Shown: positions 1-9,437, counted from the first letter of the stretch. The stretch: 56,533 nt of DNA from Porphyromonas bennonis DSM 23058 = JCM 16335 (GCF_000375645.1 NZ_AQWR01000009.1:1-56533); one strand, 5' to 3'. Numbers and translations: made by a program. The notes: generated by a model from the sequence alone, not told the origin.

Positions 1-1550
1 TGTTTCTGCTGGTCTACGGTTTCCTTCGTTTCTCCTACGAGCCCATAGAGGAGCAAAAGAGCCCGCTCGCACGACGCATCCTCGGAGCAGTCGTCACAGT
101 CGGTCTCATCGTGATCGGTATGCGCGGCACCCTCAGACCCCATGAGCGTCCACTCAGTGAGACCATAGCCGACAGATACATCGAGGACTATCGGGAGGTG
201 GCGTTGGTGCAGAATACCCCTTACTCGCTCTCACGAAGCTCCGGCGCACGCTTCGTCCGGTACCGCTTCTACGACCCGACCGAGCTCAGGGAACTCTTTG
301 ACCCCACCTATCAGGCGAAGCCTCTGGCACCGGATGACAGTCTCTACGGCTCGCTCCGGGGGTACAATGTGATGGTCGTCCTGATGGAGAGTATGGCGAG
401 GGAGTTTGTCGGCGTGCTCAATACGGACATACCCGGCTACGAGAGCTACACGCCCTTCCTCGACTCGCTGATCCCCCATACGCTCTACGCGAAGTATGGG
501 TATGCCAATGGGAAGCGCTCCGTCGAGTCCTTTCCCACGATCTATGCGTCGCTGCCTACCTTTGGTGCCACCTTCAATGACAAGGAGTTTCAGATGCAGG
601 ACTATCAGCAGTGCCACGCCTTCACGTCAGGACTGCCGACAATGTTGAGGGACGAGGGGTATGACCTAAAGTTTTACCACGGTGATGAGCCGGGAGCGAT
701 GGGCTTCTACGGCTTCCTCCACCGGATGGGACTTGAGCGCCAGTACACGGCGGAGGACTTCCGTCAGGAGGTGCCGGATGCCGATCGGTACTTCATGAAG
801 TCGTGGGGCGTCTTCGACGACCCCTTTGAGCAGGCTATGGCGCGGGACATGAAGCACTCACTGAGAGAGCCCTTCGGAGCCTTCTTCTTTTCCCTCACCA
901 ATCACCACCCCTTCCAGATCCCTCGTGGGTATGAGAAAAGGTGCAAGCAGGGCACGCTCCCGATCCACCGCACGGCGCAGTATGCCGATGAGGCGCTCCG
1001 AAATTTCTTCGACTCCATCAAGGATGAGCCGTGGTACGATCATACGATCTTCGTGATCACCGGCGATCATACCAATCAGACCGACCGCCCCGAGTACGAC
1101 TGCTCGGCGGGTAAGTCGATGGTGCCGATCTGCTTCTATGTCCCCGATGGATCCCTCTGGGGCGAGATCTCAGATCGAGTGGTGCAGCATATGGACATCT
1201 ATCCGACGCTGCTCTACCTGCTGGGCATTGAGCGCCCGATCTACGCCTATGGGCACAATATCTTCGATGATACGGTGGACCACTATGCGCTCAATAACTT
1301 CTTTGACCGCTACTTCCTCTTCACGAAGGAGCTGACCGTGGTGATGCGGCGCGATGGTGAGGTCTCTGTCGAGGCACCGAGTGCACCGGTGCAGACTGAC
1401 CACGGGGATCCTGGGCTGCCGAGCGACTCTGTCCGAGACCACTACAGCCGCCTGCTCAGGGCGATTGCGCAGGACTATAGCGAGCGGCTCTTCTCCTCGG
1501 GCTTTGTGCTGACCGACTCTGACGCAGACGATCCGAGCGCACGGCATTGA
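1..1550 (+). CDS. LTA synthase family sulfatase-fold membrane protein (5' end missing)
   Basis: The reading frame is open from base 3 and enters from outside the window, so only the C-terminal part is present; the ATG at 111 is internal, not a start. A hydrophobic segment (ILGAVVTVGLIVIGM) just before it is the last membrane helix, followed by a large extracytoplasmic catalytic domain of the alkaline phosphatase/sulfatase superfamily. Visible motifs are NVMVVLMES (first metal-site strand), GKRSVES, where the serine sits at the place of the nucleophile of LtaS-type enzymes, and FVITGDHTNQ, which carries the late metal-binding Asp-His pair. In Gram-negative Bacteroidota such enzymes are not thought to make lipoteichoic acid; they are probable phosphoglycerol- or phosphoethanolamine-type transferases acting on envelope lipids or glycans. 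The exact substrate cannot be read from sequence. The gene ends about 20 bp before a 22-bp-period repeat array. Confidence 0.85.
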   Translation, partial: FLLVYGFLRFSYEPIEEQKSPLARRILGAVVTVGLIVIGMRGTLRPHERPLSETIADRYIEDYREVALVQNTPYSLSRSSGARFVRYRFYDPTELRELFDPTYQAKPLAPDDSLYGSLRGYNVMVVLMESMAREFVGVLNTDIPGYESYTPFLDSLIPHTLYAKYGYANGKRSVESFPTIYASLPTFGATFNDKEFQMQDYQQCHAFTSGLPTMLRDEGYDLKFYHGDEPGAMGFYGFLHRMGLERQYTAEDFRQEVPDADRYFMKSWGVFDDPFEQAMARDMKHSLREPFGAFFFSLTNHHPFQIPRGYEKRCKQGTLPIHRTAQYADEALRNFFDSIKDEPWYDHTIFVITGDHTNQTDRPEYDCSAGKSMVPICFYVPDGSLWGEISDRVVQHMDIYPTLLYLLGIERPIYAYGHNIFDDTVDHYALNNFFDRYFLFTKELTVVMRRDGEVSVEAPSAPVQTDHGDPGLPSDSVRDHYSRLLRAIAQDYSERLFSSGFVLTDSDADDPSARH

Positions 1551-1572
1551 CCCCTCTCTCGGGGGCAGAATA

Positions 1573-1654
1573 CTATTACCGGTATTAGGCTCATCTAATA
1601 CCGGTAATAGGTTTCACTAATACCAGTAATAGAATTCACTAATACCGGTAATAG
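1573..1654. repeat. 4 x 22-bp palindromic array, copy 1
   Basis: Four 16-bp near-palindromes start at 1573, 1595, 1617 and 1639, exactly 22 bp apart: CTATTACCGGTATTAG, CTAATACCGGTAATAG, CTAATACCAGTAATAG, CTAATACCGGTAATAG. The 6-bp spacers (gctcat, gtttca, aattca) differ. The array lies between the end of the sulfatase-family gene and the glnS promoter. The same four-unit architecture recurs at 30475, 40090 and 48039. Confidence 0.95.
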
Positions 1655-1734
1655 TTGACCGCCTGTAGGAGTGGGCTTTAATCCTCTTGCACTGAGGGCG
1701 TGGTGTGGGTGGTGGATAGGTGGGGTAATTGTAG

Positions 1735-1742
1735 TATCTTTG
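1735..1742 (+). promoter_or_regulatory. Putative -7 element of the glnS operon promoter
   Basis: TATCTTTG fits the Bacteroidota -7 consensus TAnnTTTG. It stands about 80 bp before the glnS start and after the repeat array. No good TTTG -33 element is visible at the expected distance, so the call rests on the -7 match and on position. Confidence 0.55.
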
Positions 1743-1820
1743 TGATCAGTGGTGTGGCATCGTGACCGGCTTCCCGGGCGCTGTCGTCCGCCCTGTTTTT
1801 TACCCTATTAAGAGCCTTGT

Positions 1821-3542
1821 ATGAGCGAGATAGTAGAACCAGTAAAAAGCGGCGAGGAGAAGTCGCTCAATTTTATACAGCAGATCGTGGAGCGTGACCT
1901 CCGGGAGGGACTCCACAACGGACGCATCCAGACGCGATTTCCCCCGGAGCCTAATGGCTACCTCCACATCGGCCACGCTAAGGCGGTCTGTATAGACTTC
2001 GGCATCGCCGAGAAGTATGGCGGGGTCTGCAACATCCGCTTCGACGACACCAACCCCGTCAAGGAGGATCAGGAGTATGTCGATGCGATCCTGCGGGATA
2101 TCGAGTGGCTCGGCTTCCACTGGGGCAATGTCTACCACGCCAGTGACTACTTCGAGAAGCTCTATGACTTTGCCGTCGACCTGATCAAGCGGGGACTGGC
2201 TTACGTCGATGAGCAGACCTCCGAGCAGATCGCAGCGCAGAAGGGGACGCTCACCGAGCCGGGGACAGACAGCCCCTATCGGGATCGTCCCGTGGAGGAG
2301 AATCTTCGGCTATTTGAGGAAATGCGCCAGGGCAAGCACGCCGAGGGGTCGATGACCCTCCGGGCGAAGATCGACATGGCGCACCCCAATCTCCTCTTCC
2401 GCGACCCGATCATCTACCGCATCATCAAGAAGCCGCACGCACGCACCGGGACGGACTGGTCAGTCTACCCGATGTATGACTTTGCTCATGGGCAGAGCGA
2501 CTATTTCGAGGGAGTAACCCACTCGATCTGTACGCTTGAGTTTGTCCCCCACCGCCCCCTTTACGACTATTTCATCGATCTCCTCAAGCCTGAGGACAGC
2601 GACTACCGCCCGCGCCAGTATGAGTTTAATCGGCTCAACCTCACCCACACGGTGATGAGTAAGCGGAAACTCCTGGAGCTGGTGCAGCGCGGTCTCGTAC
2701 ACGGCTGGGATGATCCGCGAATGCCCACCCTCGTCGGGATGCGCCGGAGAGGCTACACCCCGCAGAGTATCCGAAACTTCATCGGCGCCATCGGCTACAC
2801 GAAGTACGACGGCACCATCGAGGAGGAGCACCTGGAGCACTATGTCCGGGAGGATCTGAATAAGGTCGCCACCCGTGCCGCTGTGGTGCTGGATCCGGTG
2901 AAGCTGGTGATCACTAATTATCCCGAGGGAGAGACTGAGGAGATGGAGTGCGTCAATAATCCGGAGGATCCCGATGCAGGCACTCACACGCAGACCTTTG
3001 GCCGTGAGCTCTGGATCGAGCGCGAGGACTTCATGGAGGATGCACCCAAGAAGTACTTCCGCCTCACGCCCGGGCGAGAGACTCGGCTCCGCTCCGCCTA
3101 TATCGTCACCTGCACCGGCTGCGAGAAGGACTCCGAGGGACGTATTACCACCGTCTATGCCGAGTATGATCCGGAGAGCAAGACCGGCGGTGCCACCGCC
3201 AATCGTAAGGTAAAGGGGACCATCCACTGGGTCTATGCTGCCGGCGCGCAGCCGGTCGAGGTCCGTATGTACGACCACCTCTTCTCCGCCGAGGATCCGA
3301 TGGCGGAGGAGTACGAGGACATCAGCGAGCTGATCAATCCTCTGAGTGAGACGATCCTTTACCCCTGCTATGCCGAGAAGTTTATCACGGAGGCTCAGGT
3401 GGAGGACCACTACCAATTTGTCCGCAAGGGGTACTTCACTAAGGACAAAGACAGCACAGACGAGCTGCCGGTATTCAATCAGACTGTCTCCCTCCGCGAC
3501 TCGTGGAAGAAGATGGTCAATAACGACAAAGCCAATAAGTAA
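1821..3542 (+). CDS. glnS: Glutaminyl-tRNA synthetase
   Basis: This class I aminoacyl-tRNA synthetase charges tRNA-Gln in the cytoplasm. The class signature is complete: PPEPNGYLHIGHAK holds the HIGH motif at residues 49-52 and TVMSKRKL the KMSKS-equivalent at about 279-281, between which lie the Rossmann-fold catalytic core (RFDDTNP for ATP and amino acid binding). The C-terminal half forms the two beta-barrel anticodon-binding domains. The length of 573 residues is normal for GlnS, and the N-terminal PPEPNGYLHIGHAK form is the GlnS type rather than the GltX type. It is the first gene of a five-gene operon; the SurA-like gene starts 6 bp after its stop. Confidence 0.97.
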   Translation: MSEIVEPVKSGEEKSLNFIQQIVERDLREGLHNGRIQTRFPPEPNGYLHIGHAKAVCIDFGIAEKYGGVCNIRFDDTNPVKEDQEYVDAILRDIEWLGFHWGNVYHASDYFEKLYDFAVDLIKRGLAYVDEQTSEQIAAQKGTLTEPGTDSPYRDRPVEENLRLFEEMRQGKHAEGSMTLRAKIDMAHPNLLFRDPIIYRIIKKPHARTGTDWSVYPMYDFAHGQSDYFEGVTHSICTLEFVPHRPLYDYFIDLLKPEDSDYRPRQYEFNRLNLTHTVMSKRKLLELVQRGLVHGWDDPRMPTLVGMRRRGYTPQSIRNFIGAIGYTKYDGTIEEEHLEHYVREDLNKVATRAAVVLDPVKLVITNYPEGETEEMECVNNPEDPDAGTHTQTFGRELWIEREDFMEDAPKKYFRLTPGRETRLRSAYIVTCTGCEKDSEGRITTVYAEYDPESKTGGATANRKVKGTIHWVYAAGAQPVEVRMYDHLFSAEDPMAEEYEDISELINPLSETILYPCYAEKFITEAQVEDHYQFVRKGYFTKDKDSTDELPVFNQTVSLRDSWKKMVNNDKANK

Positions 3543-3548
3543 TAGGTC

Positions 3549-4970
3549 ATGCTAATGAGTACGCAACTCCATACCCTGTCCCATCAGAGGCAGCTCCTTA
3601 CTCTCCTCTGCCTGCTCCTCACTCCGCTGACGATGCTCGCCCAGAGCCGCAAGAATGTGGTGGATGAGGTAGCCTGGGTCGTGGGCGATGAGCCGATCCT
3701 GCTCTCCGACATTGAGCGACAGAGGATGTACTACGAGAGCATGGGTCAGCCCTTCCAGGGCGATCCGCGCTGCATTATCCCCGAGCAGATGGCGATCTCG
3801 AAGCTCTTCCTCAACCAAGCCAAGATCGACAGTATCGAGCCCAATCAGCAGATGATCAATGCCAATGTCAATCAGTGGCTGGAGCAGGTGACCAATCAGC
3901 TGGGCAGTAAGGAGAAGCTGGAGGAGTACCTCGGTCAGAAGTACTCCCAGATCCGCGAGGACCGCCGAAAGATCGTCGCCGAGCAGTACACCGTCATGCA
4001 GATGCAGCAGAAGATCGTCGGTGAGGTGATGGTGGCTCCATCGGAGGTCAATCGCTTCTATGAGCAGATCAATAAGGACTCCCTGCCCTTTGTCCCCACG
4101 ACGGTGGAGGTGCAGATCCTCACCCTTCAGCCCAAGATCTCTATCAAGGAGGTCGATGCGGTGAAGCAGCGACTGGTCGACTTCACAGAGCAGGTCAATA
4201 GCGGGAAGTCAGACTTTGAGACCCTGGCTCGCCTTTACTCTAAGGACAATGAGACTGCCCTCAGGGGTGGTGAGATCGGCTTTGTCGGTCGTGCAGAGCT
4301 GGAGCCGGAGTTTGCCAACGTCGCCTTTAGCCTCAATGACCCGAAGAAAGTGTCACGCATCGTGGAGACAAAGCGTGGCTACCACATCATTCAGCTGATC
4401 GAGAAGCGGGGTGACCTGATCAATGTGCGGCATATCATGCTGAGTCCGGAGGTCAATCAGGAGGAGCTCCTTGCGACCAACACCCGGATGGACTCCATCG
4501 CCGGCATCATCACGAGGGACAGCGTCCCCTTTGCCACCGCTGCACTCTACTACTCCTCGGATGAGGATACACGGCTGAGTAATGGACAGATGGTGAATGC
4601 CAATCAGCAGAGCTCCCTCTTCGGCACCTCTCGCTTCCAGATGTCAGACTTGCCGCAGGAGATGTCGCCACTCGTAGCGGAGCTGAGCGAGGGCGAGATA
4701 ACCAAGCCCTTTACCATGACGGATAAGAATAACCACCTCGTGGTGGCGATCGCCCGCCTCAAGAGCCGCAAGTCCGGACACCGTGCCAATGTCGTCGACG
4801 ACTATCAGGTGATCAAGGATATGGTGGAGGGGAAGAAGCGTGAGGAGCTGCTCGATGAGTGGATCCGAGAGAAGCAGAAGACCACCTACGTCAGCATCGC
4901 TCCCGCCTATCGTCAGTGCACCTTTCAGTACCCCGGCTGGGTGCTTCGTGAGGGTACGGAGAAGAAGTAA
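3549..4970 (+). CDS. surA: SurA-like periplasmic peptidyl-prolyl isomerase/chaperone
   Basis: A signal peptide ending near MLAQ sends the protein to the periplasm. The mature N-terminus (VVDEVAWVVGDEPILLSDIE) is the typical SurA N-terminal chaperone segment. Two parvulin (PpiC/rotamase) regions follow: one at about residues 180-285 containing the characteristic LARLYSKD, LRGGEIGFV and RGYHIIQL stretches, and a second, more diverged one starting at INVRHIML. SurA-type proteins escort unfolded beta-barrel proteins to the outer membrane. Two in-frame ATGs (3549 and 3555) precede the signal peptide and cannot be separated by sequence. It is followed by an OstA-like gene, so the pair suggests an envelope-assembly role. 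Confidence 0.9.
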   Translation: MLMSTQLHTLSHQRQLLTLLCLLLTPLTMLAQSRKNVVDEVAWVVGDEPILLSDIERQRMYYESMGQPFQGDPRCIIPEQMAISKLFLNQAKIDSIEPNQQMINANVNQWLEQVTNQLGSKEKLEEYLGQKYSQIREDRRKIVAEQYTVMQMQQKIVGEVMVAPSEVNRFYEQINKDSLPFVPTTVEVQILTLQPKISIKEVDAVKQRLVDFTEQVNSGKSDFETLARLYSKDNETALRGGEIGFVGRAELEPEFANVAFSLNDPKKVSRIVETKRGYHIIQLIEKRGDLINVRHIMLSPEVNQEELLATNTRMDSIAGIITRDSVPFATAALYYSSDEDTRLSNGQMVNANQQSSLFGTSRFQMSDLPQEMSPLVAELSEGEITKPFTMTDKNNHLVVAIARLKSRKSGHRANVVDDYQVIKDMVEGKKREELLDEWIREKQKTTYVSIAPAYRQCTFQYPGWVLREGTEKK

Positions 4971-5001
4971 GCTTGTCCCACAACTGCATGAGTAGCCCCC
5001 T

Positions 5002-7116
5002 ATGAACGAAGGTGACCCTCGTCATCCCTTTCTCCTAGCTCTGGCACTGACGCTCCTGTCGGTGGCAGGGCTTATGGCTACTCAGGCACGGCCATCGGCT
5101 CCTGGGACTGTCGGCTTGCTCTCTTCCCTACAGACGGCGCCCTCGGACACGACCGGCAAGGAGCGGATCATCATAGAGCACGTGGACCTGTGGCGCTTCG
5201 ATAAGGAGATCAATCCCGATGCGCAGATCCTGACGGGGAATGTCGTCTTCAAGCACGACAATGCGCTGATGTACTGCGACAGTGCACTCCTCTATAGGGA
5301 GGCCAATCGCTTCGAGGCCTTTGGCAACGTACACATCCACCAGGCGCAGGATACGGTAGATATCTACTGCAACTACCTGGACTACGACGGCTACACGAGG
5401 CTGGCACGACTCCGGGAGCTGGTACAGATGGAGCAGGGTGAGAATACCCTCCTCACAGATAGCCTGGACTACGATCGTATGTCGGGGATCGCCTACTACT
5501 TCGACTACGGATCGGTGGCCGACAGTCTCAATGTGCTCTCGAGTGTCTATGCGGAGTACTCCACGGTGGATAAGACGGCGGTCTTCTATAACGACGTCGT
5601 GCTGCAGAATGACAACTTCACCCTCTACTCCGATACGCTGCACTACGACACCAATACCAAGATCGCTACCATCCTCGGCCCCACAACGATCGAGGGCGAC
5701 AGCGGTATCATCTACGCTACACGCGGAACCTACCGGACGGAGGAGGACGTGGCGACGCTCCTTGACCGGGCTGAGATCGTCTCCGGCAGCCGATGGATGA
5801 CGGGTGACTCGCTGATCTACGACCGACCCGCACACTTTGCCGACCTCTATGGGAGCGTCATCCTCCGGGATACAGCTGAGAGTATGGAGCTGAGGGGCAA
5901 TCATGTGATGTACAACGACTCCACCGAGTGCGGTGAGGCGATAGACCATGCCTACATCTACGAGTACTCCGACTCCGATCACCTCTTTACCGGTGCGGAT
6001 CGGATGCAGCTGATCAAGGTCGACTCTGTCAATAATATCGCTAAGGGAGTAGGTAATGTCCGCACCTGGCGCAGAGATGCACAGGCTGTGGCTGACTCTA
6101 TGGTCTACCTCACTCAGGACTCAGTGATGAAGATGTACGGTCGTCCCTTCGTCTGGAGCGGTCTCTCTCAGGTCACCGGCGACTCGATCCGCCTTTTTAT
6201 GAAAAATGGCTCCGTCGAGCGAGCCCTGATCGGGGAGAATGCCTACATGTCGCAGCATCTGCGGAATAAGTACTACAATCAGATGCGTGGCCGCGAGGTG
6301 GAAGCCTACTTCCACGAGGGCGAGATGGACTCTGTATGGACGCGAGGAAATGCGGAGACGATCTACTTCAGTGAGAATAAGGACTCCATCCAGACCGAGC
6401 AGACACATACTCAGAGCAGCGAGATACTGACACAGCTGGAGGATCGCGAGGTGGTGCGGATCCTACTCCTGGGGCAGACGAAGGGGCGTACCAAGCCGAT
6501 CTTCCTCGTCGAGGAGAGCGATCTGGTCTATCCCGACTTCGTCTGGTTCCCAGAGGGGCGTCCGGTCGACTCGCTGGACATCTTCCGTCGTACCCCGACG
6601 CCGGGCGAGGGTGGAGGCGAATTGGTGCCGCGCCCACCGACGACCGGTCTCCTACAGGACCTCCCGACGCCAAAGGAGGAGCAGCCAAAGCAGGTGGCGC
6701 AGTCCACCCTCCCGTCGGACTCGCTCGTGACGGCGCTGACCGACTCGATCATCCGGACGCTGGCGGACACCACCGGGATCTCCATCGACTCGATCAGGAG
6801 TCATGTGATGGACTCTCTTGCCGTCTCCCTGCCACAGGCGGGTCGTGAGATCCTGCAGGGAGCAGCCGACAGCACTCTCAGAGCTACCTCCGGGCAACGA
6901 CTCACCGAGTTCCTCGACGGGCGGCAGCGCCCCACCGAGGTGACCGACTCCCTCCGTCGCGTTGGTGCCGCACAGCTCGACTCCCTCGGACTGACGCCGA
7001 AGGCAGTGACCGACCAGGCAGAGACCACGGTTCGTCAGGCGATCACGGGGCTCAAGAAGGAGCAGCAAGCCACGATCCGCAAGGAGGACGAAGTGACACA
7101 ACCTAAGAAGAAGTAA
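5002..7116 (+). CDS. OstA/LptA-like LPS transport family protein with long C-terminal tail
   Basis: The N-terminus is a hydrophobic signal segment. From about residue 60 the protein shows the repetitive beta-strand pattern of OstA/LptA-like proteins (GNVVFKHDNALMYCDSA, FGNVHIHQAQDTVDIYCNYL), which build the periplasmic beta-jellyroll slide for lipopolysaccharide. The OstA-like part runs to about residue 480. The remaining roughly 220 residues are low-complexity, rich in Pro, Thr, Asp and Ser with repeated TDS/DSL motifs and a Lys-rich end, and are probably disordered. E. coli LptA is far shorter (under 200 residues); the large form is seen in Bacteroidota. It lies 31 bp after the SurA-like gene. 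The family is clear; the LPS transport role is inferred. Confidence 0.85.
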   Translation: MNEGDPRHPFLLALALTLLSVAGLMATQARPSAPGTVGLLSSLQTAPSDTTGKERIIIEHVDLWRFDKEINPDAQILTGNVVFKHDNALMYCDSALLYREANRFEAFGNVHIHQAQDTVDIYCNYLDYDGYTRLARLRELVQMEQGENTLLTDSLDYDRMSGIAYYFDYGSVADSLNVLSSVYAEYSTVDKTAVFYNDVVLQNDNFTLYSDTLHYDTNTKIATILGPTTIEGDSGIIYATRGTYRTEEDVATLLDRAEIVSGSRWMTGDSLIYDRPAHFADLYGSVILRDTAESMELRGNHVMYNDSTECGEAIDHAYIYEYSDSDHLFTGADRMQLIKVDSVNNIAKGVGNVRTWRRDAQAVADSMVYLTQDSVMKMYGRPFVWSGLSQVTGDSIRLFMKNGSVERALIGENAYMSQHLRNKYYNQMRGREVEAYFHEGEMDSVWTRGNAETIYFSENKDSIQTEQTHTQSSEILTQLEDREVVRILLLGQTKGRTKPIFLVEESDLVYPDFVWFPEGRPVDSLDIFRRTPTPGEGGGELVPRPPTTGLLQDLPTPKEEQPKQVAQSTLPSDSLVTALTDSIIRTLADTTGISIDSIRSHVMDSLAVSLPQAGREILQGAADSTLRATSGQRLTEFLDGRQRPTEVTDSLRRVGAAQLDSLGLTPKAVTDQAETTVRQAITGLKKEQQATIRKEDEVTQPKKK

Positions 7117-7124
7117 CTAGTACT

Positions 7125-7487
7125 ATGGGATGGGGAAGCTTTTATAAGTCTAAGAAGCCAAGGGGATTTAGGTACACCTACCTCACCTTTGATCCAAAGA
7201 AGAAGGAGCTGGAGCGCAAGATCCGGCTCTCCAAGCATAGGGTCGATCCGGAGGCGAATCCCCTCACGGAGGAGGACTTAAAGGAGAATCTCAAGGGACA
7301 CTTTCGGCGCAACTCTGAGCGACTTGCCAAGTATGGCGACCCGGAGGACTTCTCAGAGAGCATCGGGAAGAAGAATAGGCAGCTCGTCTTCGTCCTCGCC
7401 ATCCTCTTTGCCTTCAGCTACTGGATCTTCGAGAGCTTAGGCATCACCACATGGGCTGACTTCGCACGCCTTTTCATCTTCTGGTAA
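7125..7487 (+). CDS. Small conserved membrane protein of unknown function
   Basis: This 120-residue protein has a strongly basic, hydrophilic N-terminal two thirds (FYKSKKPRGFRYTYL, FDPKKKELERK) with no signal peptide, then one transmembrane helix near the C-terminus (LVFVLAILFAFSYWIF) and a short aromatic end. The topology is therefore most simply a cytoplasmic basic domain tethered to the inner membrane by a C-terminal anchor. It sits between the OstA-like gene (8 bp upstream) and mutL (8 bp downstream) and must be cotranscribed with them. I recognise it only as a Bacteroidota hypothetical; no function can be assigned. Confidence 0.85.
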   Translation: MGWGSFYKSKKPRGFRYTYLTFDPKKKELERKIRLSKHRVDPEANPLTEEDLKENLKGHFRRNSERLAKYGDPEDFSESIGKKNRQLVFVLAILFAFSYWIFESLGITTWADFARLFIFW

Positions 7488-7495
7488 GCGATCGC

Positions 7496-9391
7496 GTGGA
7501 CAGCAGAGTACATCTACTCCCGGATAATATTGCCAATCAGATCGCTGCCGGTGAGGTGATTCAGCGACCTGCTTCTGTCGTCAAGGAGCTGGTCGAGAAT
7601 GCCATCGATGCCGGTGCGACCGATATCCAGGTCATCATCAAGGATGCCGGCAAGACACTGATCCAGATCATCGACAACGGCTCTGGGATGGGAGCCGTCG
7701 ATGCCCGGATGGCCTTTGAGCGGCATGCGACGAGCAAGATCCGCGAGGCGGCTGACCTCTTCTCCATCGTCACCATGGGCTTCCGAGGCGAGGCACTCCC
7801 CTCCATTGCTGCGGTGTCTCATGTGACTCTGCAGACGCGTATGGAGGATGCGGAGCAGGGGACCAAACTCGAGATAGAGGGATCCAAGGTAATCTCCCAG
7901 GAGCCGGTCGCCTGCCCAGTAGGGTGCAACTTCCAGATCCGGAATCTCTTCTTCAACGTCCCGGCGAGGCGCAAGTTCCTCAAGGCAGACACGACCGAAT
8001 TTGCCCACATCCTCACCGAGCTACAGAATATTGCAGCCGTGCGGCATCGCGTTGCCTTTACCCTTGTCCACAACGGCAATATCCAGCTCCAGATCTCGGC
8101 GGCACCGCAGAAGCAGCGGCTCCTCGACCTCTTCGGCAGCCGGCTCACCAAGCACCTCCTCCCGCTCCATATTGAAACACCCTTAGTGACCATCGAGGGC
8201 TTTGTCACGGAGACCAAGTACACTCGCAAGCGAGGAGCGTGTCAGTACTTCTTCGTCAACGATCGCTTCATGCGGCACCCCTACTTCCATCGTATGGTGC
8301 TCAATGCCTACGGCGAGATGATACCGAAGGGGGAGAAGCCGGAGTACTTCCTCTTCCTCTCCTGCGACCCCGCCTCCATCGATGTCAATATCTCGCCCAC
8401 GAAGACGGAGATCAAGTTTGAGGCAGAGAATGACATTGGCACCATCCTCTTCTCTGCCATCCGTGAGGTGCTGATGAAGGGGGCGGCAATGCCTACACTC
8501 GACTTCGACGAGGATCGTATGGAGATCCCCATCGCCGATACCAGCCGGCGAAATGCGCCCGAGCCGCCCACGTCGGGCAATTTCTTAGAGGTTGGGAGCC
8601 GGCTCAATGACAATGATGAACTGATGCTGACACCCAAGATCGGCGATACCTTCCCCGCCGTGGGAGGTGAGACCGCTATGCCGGATATAGCCGATTGGGA
8701 CAGCTTCTATGAGGACTTCCAGAAGCGGCGTGAGGAGATGCCGAGACAGGTCCCGCTGTCGGATAGAGATGGCACGATGACGACACTGACCTCCTCGCTC
8801 ACCGGCGAGAGCTCCGAGATAAGATCCGGGTACGATGTGCCGCCGCTGGTCTATGGGGACTATGGCGTCGCTCTCCAGCCCGAGGGAATTGCCGTGGTCA
8901 GTCTCTCCCGGGCTCGGGAGAGGGTCCTCTACGAGCAGTATATGACCTCCTTTAGAAACGGGCATGTGGTCTCGTCTCGCCTGCTATTCCCGGCACTCCT
9001 CGAGCTCTCTCACGAGGATGCCTCGCTGCTGCGAGAGTACCGGCAGGATCTGGCAGAGATCGGATTTGACATCTCCGATATGGGGCAAAATGCGATCGGT
9101 ATCAATGCCGTCCCCGATGGTCTACCCGCCGGAGGAGAGGAGGAGATCCTCCATGACCTCCTGCGAGAGTGTGAGCAGTCTGGTCGCTCCAGCCGGGAGG
9201 TCTTGTCCAATAGGCTTGTCCGAACCATCACCACCGCTCGTCTACGCTCCCTTCCCCGGCAGATGACCCCGGCGCAGGCGAAGCAGCTCCTCGAGCAACT
9301 CTTTGCGCTCCCGGAGTATCGGGTCACCCCCTCAGGTCGGCAGATCCTCTTCTTCCTCACCCCTCGGGAGCTCGCCAAGCACCTCCCCTGA
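7496..9391 (+). CDS. mutL: DNA mismatch repair protein MutL
   Basis: The GTG at 7496 begins the family-typical N-terminus (HLLPDNIANQIAAGEV). The GHKL ATPase motifs are intact: ELVENAIDAGA, IDNGSGM and GFRGEALPSIAAV, followed by the transducer domain to about residue 330 (the VNDRFMRHPYF and VDVNISPTKTEI-like stretches) and a linker to about 440. The C-terminal dimerisation domain is present, but the segment that in many bacterial MutL proteins reads DQHA-x2-E-x4-E is here SLSRARERVLYEQY, so the metal-binding Asp, Gln and His of the endonuclease motif are replaced. MutL couples MutS mismatch recognition to strand removal. The gene is the last of the operon and is followed by a terminator hairpin. 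Confidence 0.96.
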   Translation: MDSRVHLLPDNIANQIAAGEVIQRPASVVKELVENAIDAGATDIQVIIKDAGKTLIQIIDNGSGMGAVDARMAFERHATSKIREAADLFSIVTMGFRGEALPSIAAVSHVTLQTRMEDAEQGTKLEIEGSKVISQEPVACPVGCNFQIRNLFFNVPARRKFLKADTTEFAHILTELQNIAAVRHRVAFTLVHNGNIQLQISAAPQKQRLLDLFGSRLTKHLLPLHIETPLVTIEGFVTETKYTRKRGACQYFFVNDRFMRHPYFHRMVLNAYGEMIPKGEKPEYFLFLSCDPASIDVNISPTKTEIKFEAENDIGTILFSAIREVLMKGAAMPTLDFDEDRMEIPIADTSRRNAPEPPTSGNFLEVGSRLNDNDELMLTPKIGDTFPAVGGETAMPDIADWDSFYEDFQKRREEMPRQVPLSDRDGTMTTLTSSLTGESSEIRSGYDVPPLVYGDYGVALQPEGIAVVSLSRARERVLYEQYMTSFRNGHVVSSRLLFPALLELSHEDASLLREYRQDLAEIGFDISDMGQNAIGINAVPDGLPAGGEEEILHDLLRECEQSGRSSREVLSNRLVRTITTARLRSLPRQMTPAQAKQLLEQLFALPEYRVTPSGRQILFFLTPRELAKHLP

Positions 9392-9395
9392 TACA

Positions 9396-9437
9396 AAAAA
9401 AGGGGGTGTGCCGGATTATTTCCGACACACCCCCTTT
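9396..9437. terminator. Bidirectional terminator between mutL and the PHP phosphodiesterase gene
   Basis: The arms are GGGGGTGTG (9402-9410) and CACACCCCC (9426-9434), extended outward by AAA/TTT and inward, after one mismatch, by CGGA/TCCG around a TTATT loop. Runs of A on one side and T on the other let it work on both strands. It lies 4 bp after the mutL stop and about 20 bp from the end of the convergent gene. Confidence 0.9.

Noticed and set aside
1551-1572. Terminator after the sulfatase-family gene
   Set aside because: The short CTCTCTC/GGGGG stretch does not form a convincing stem.
1573-1654. CRISPR-like repeat-spacer array
   Set aside because: The spacers are only 6 bp, the repeats are 16-bp palindromes, there are four units only and no cas genes lie nearby.
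2460-3416. 318-codon antisense frame in glnS
   Set aside because: Long antisense frames are common in this GC-rich codon usage; the plus strand carries all GlnS motifs.
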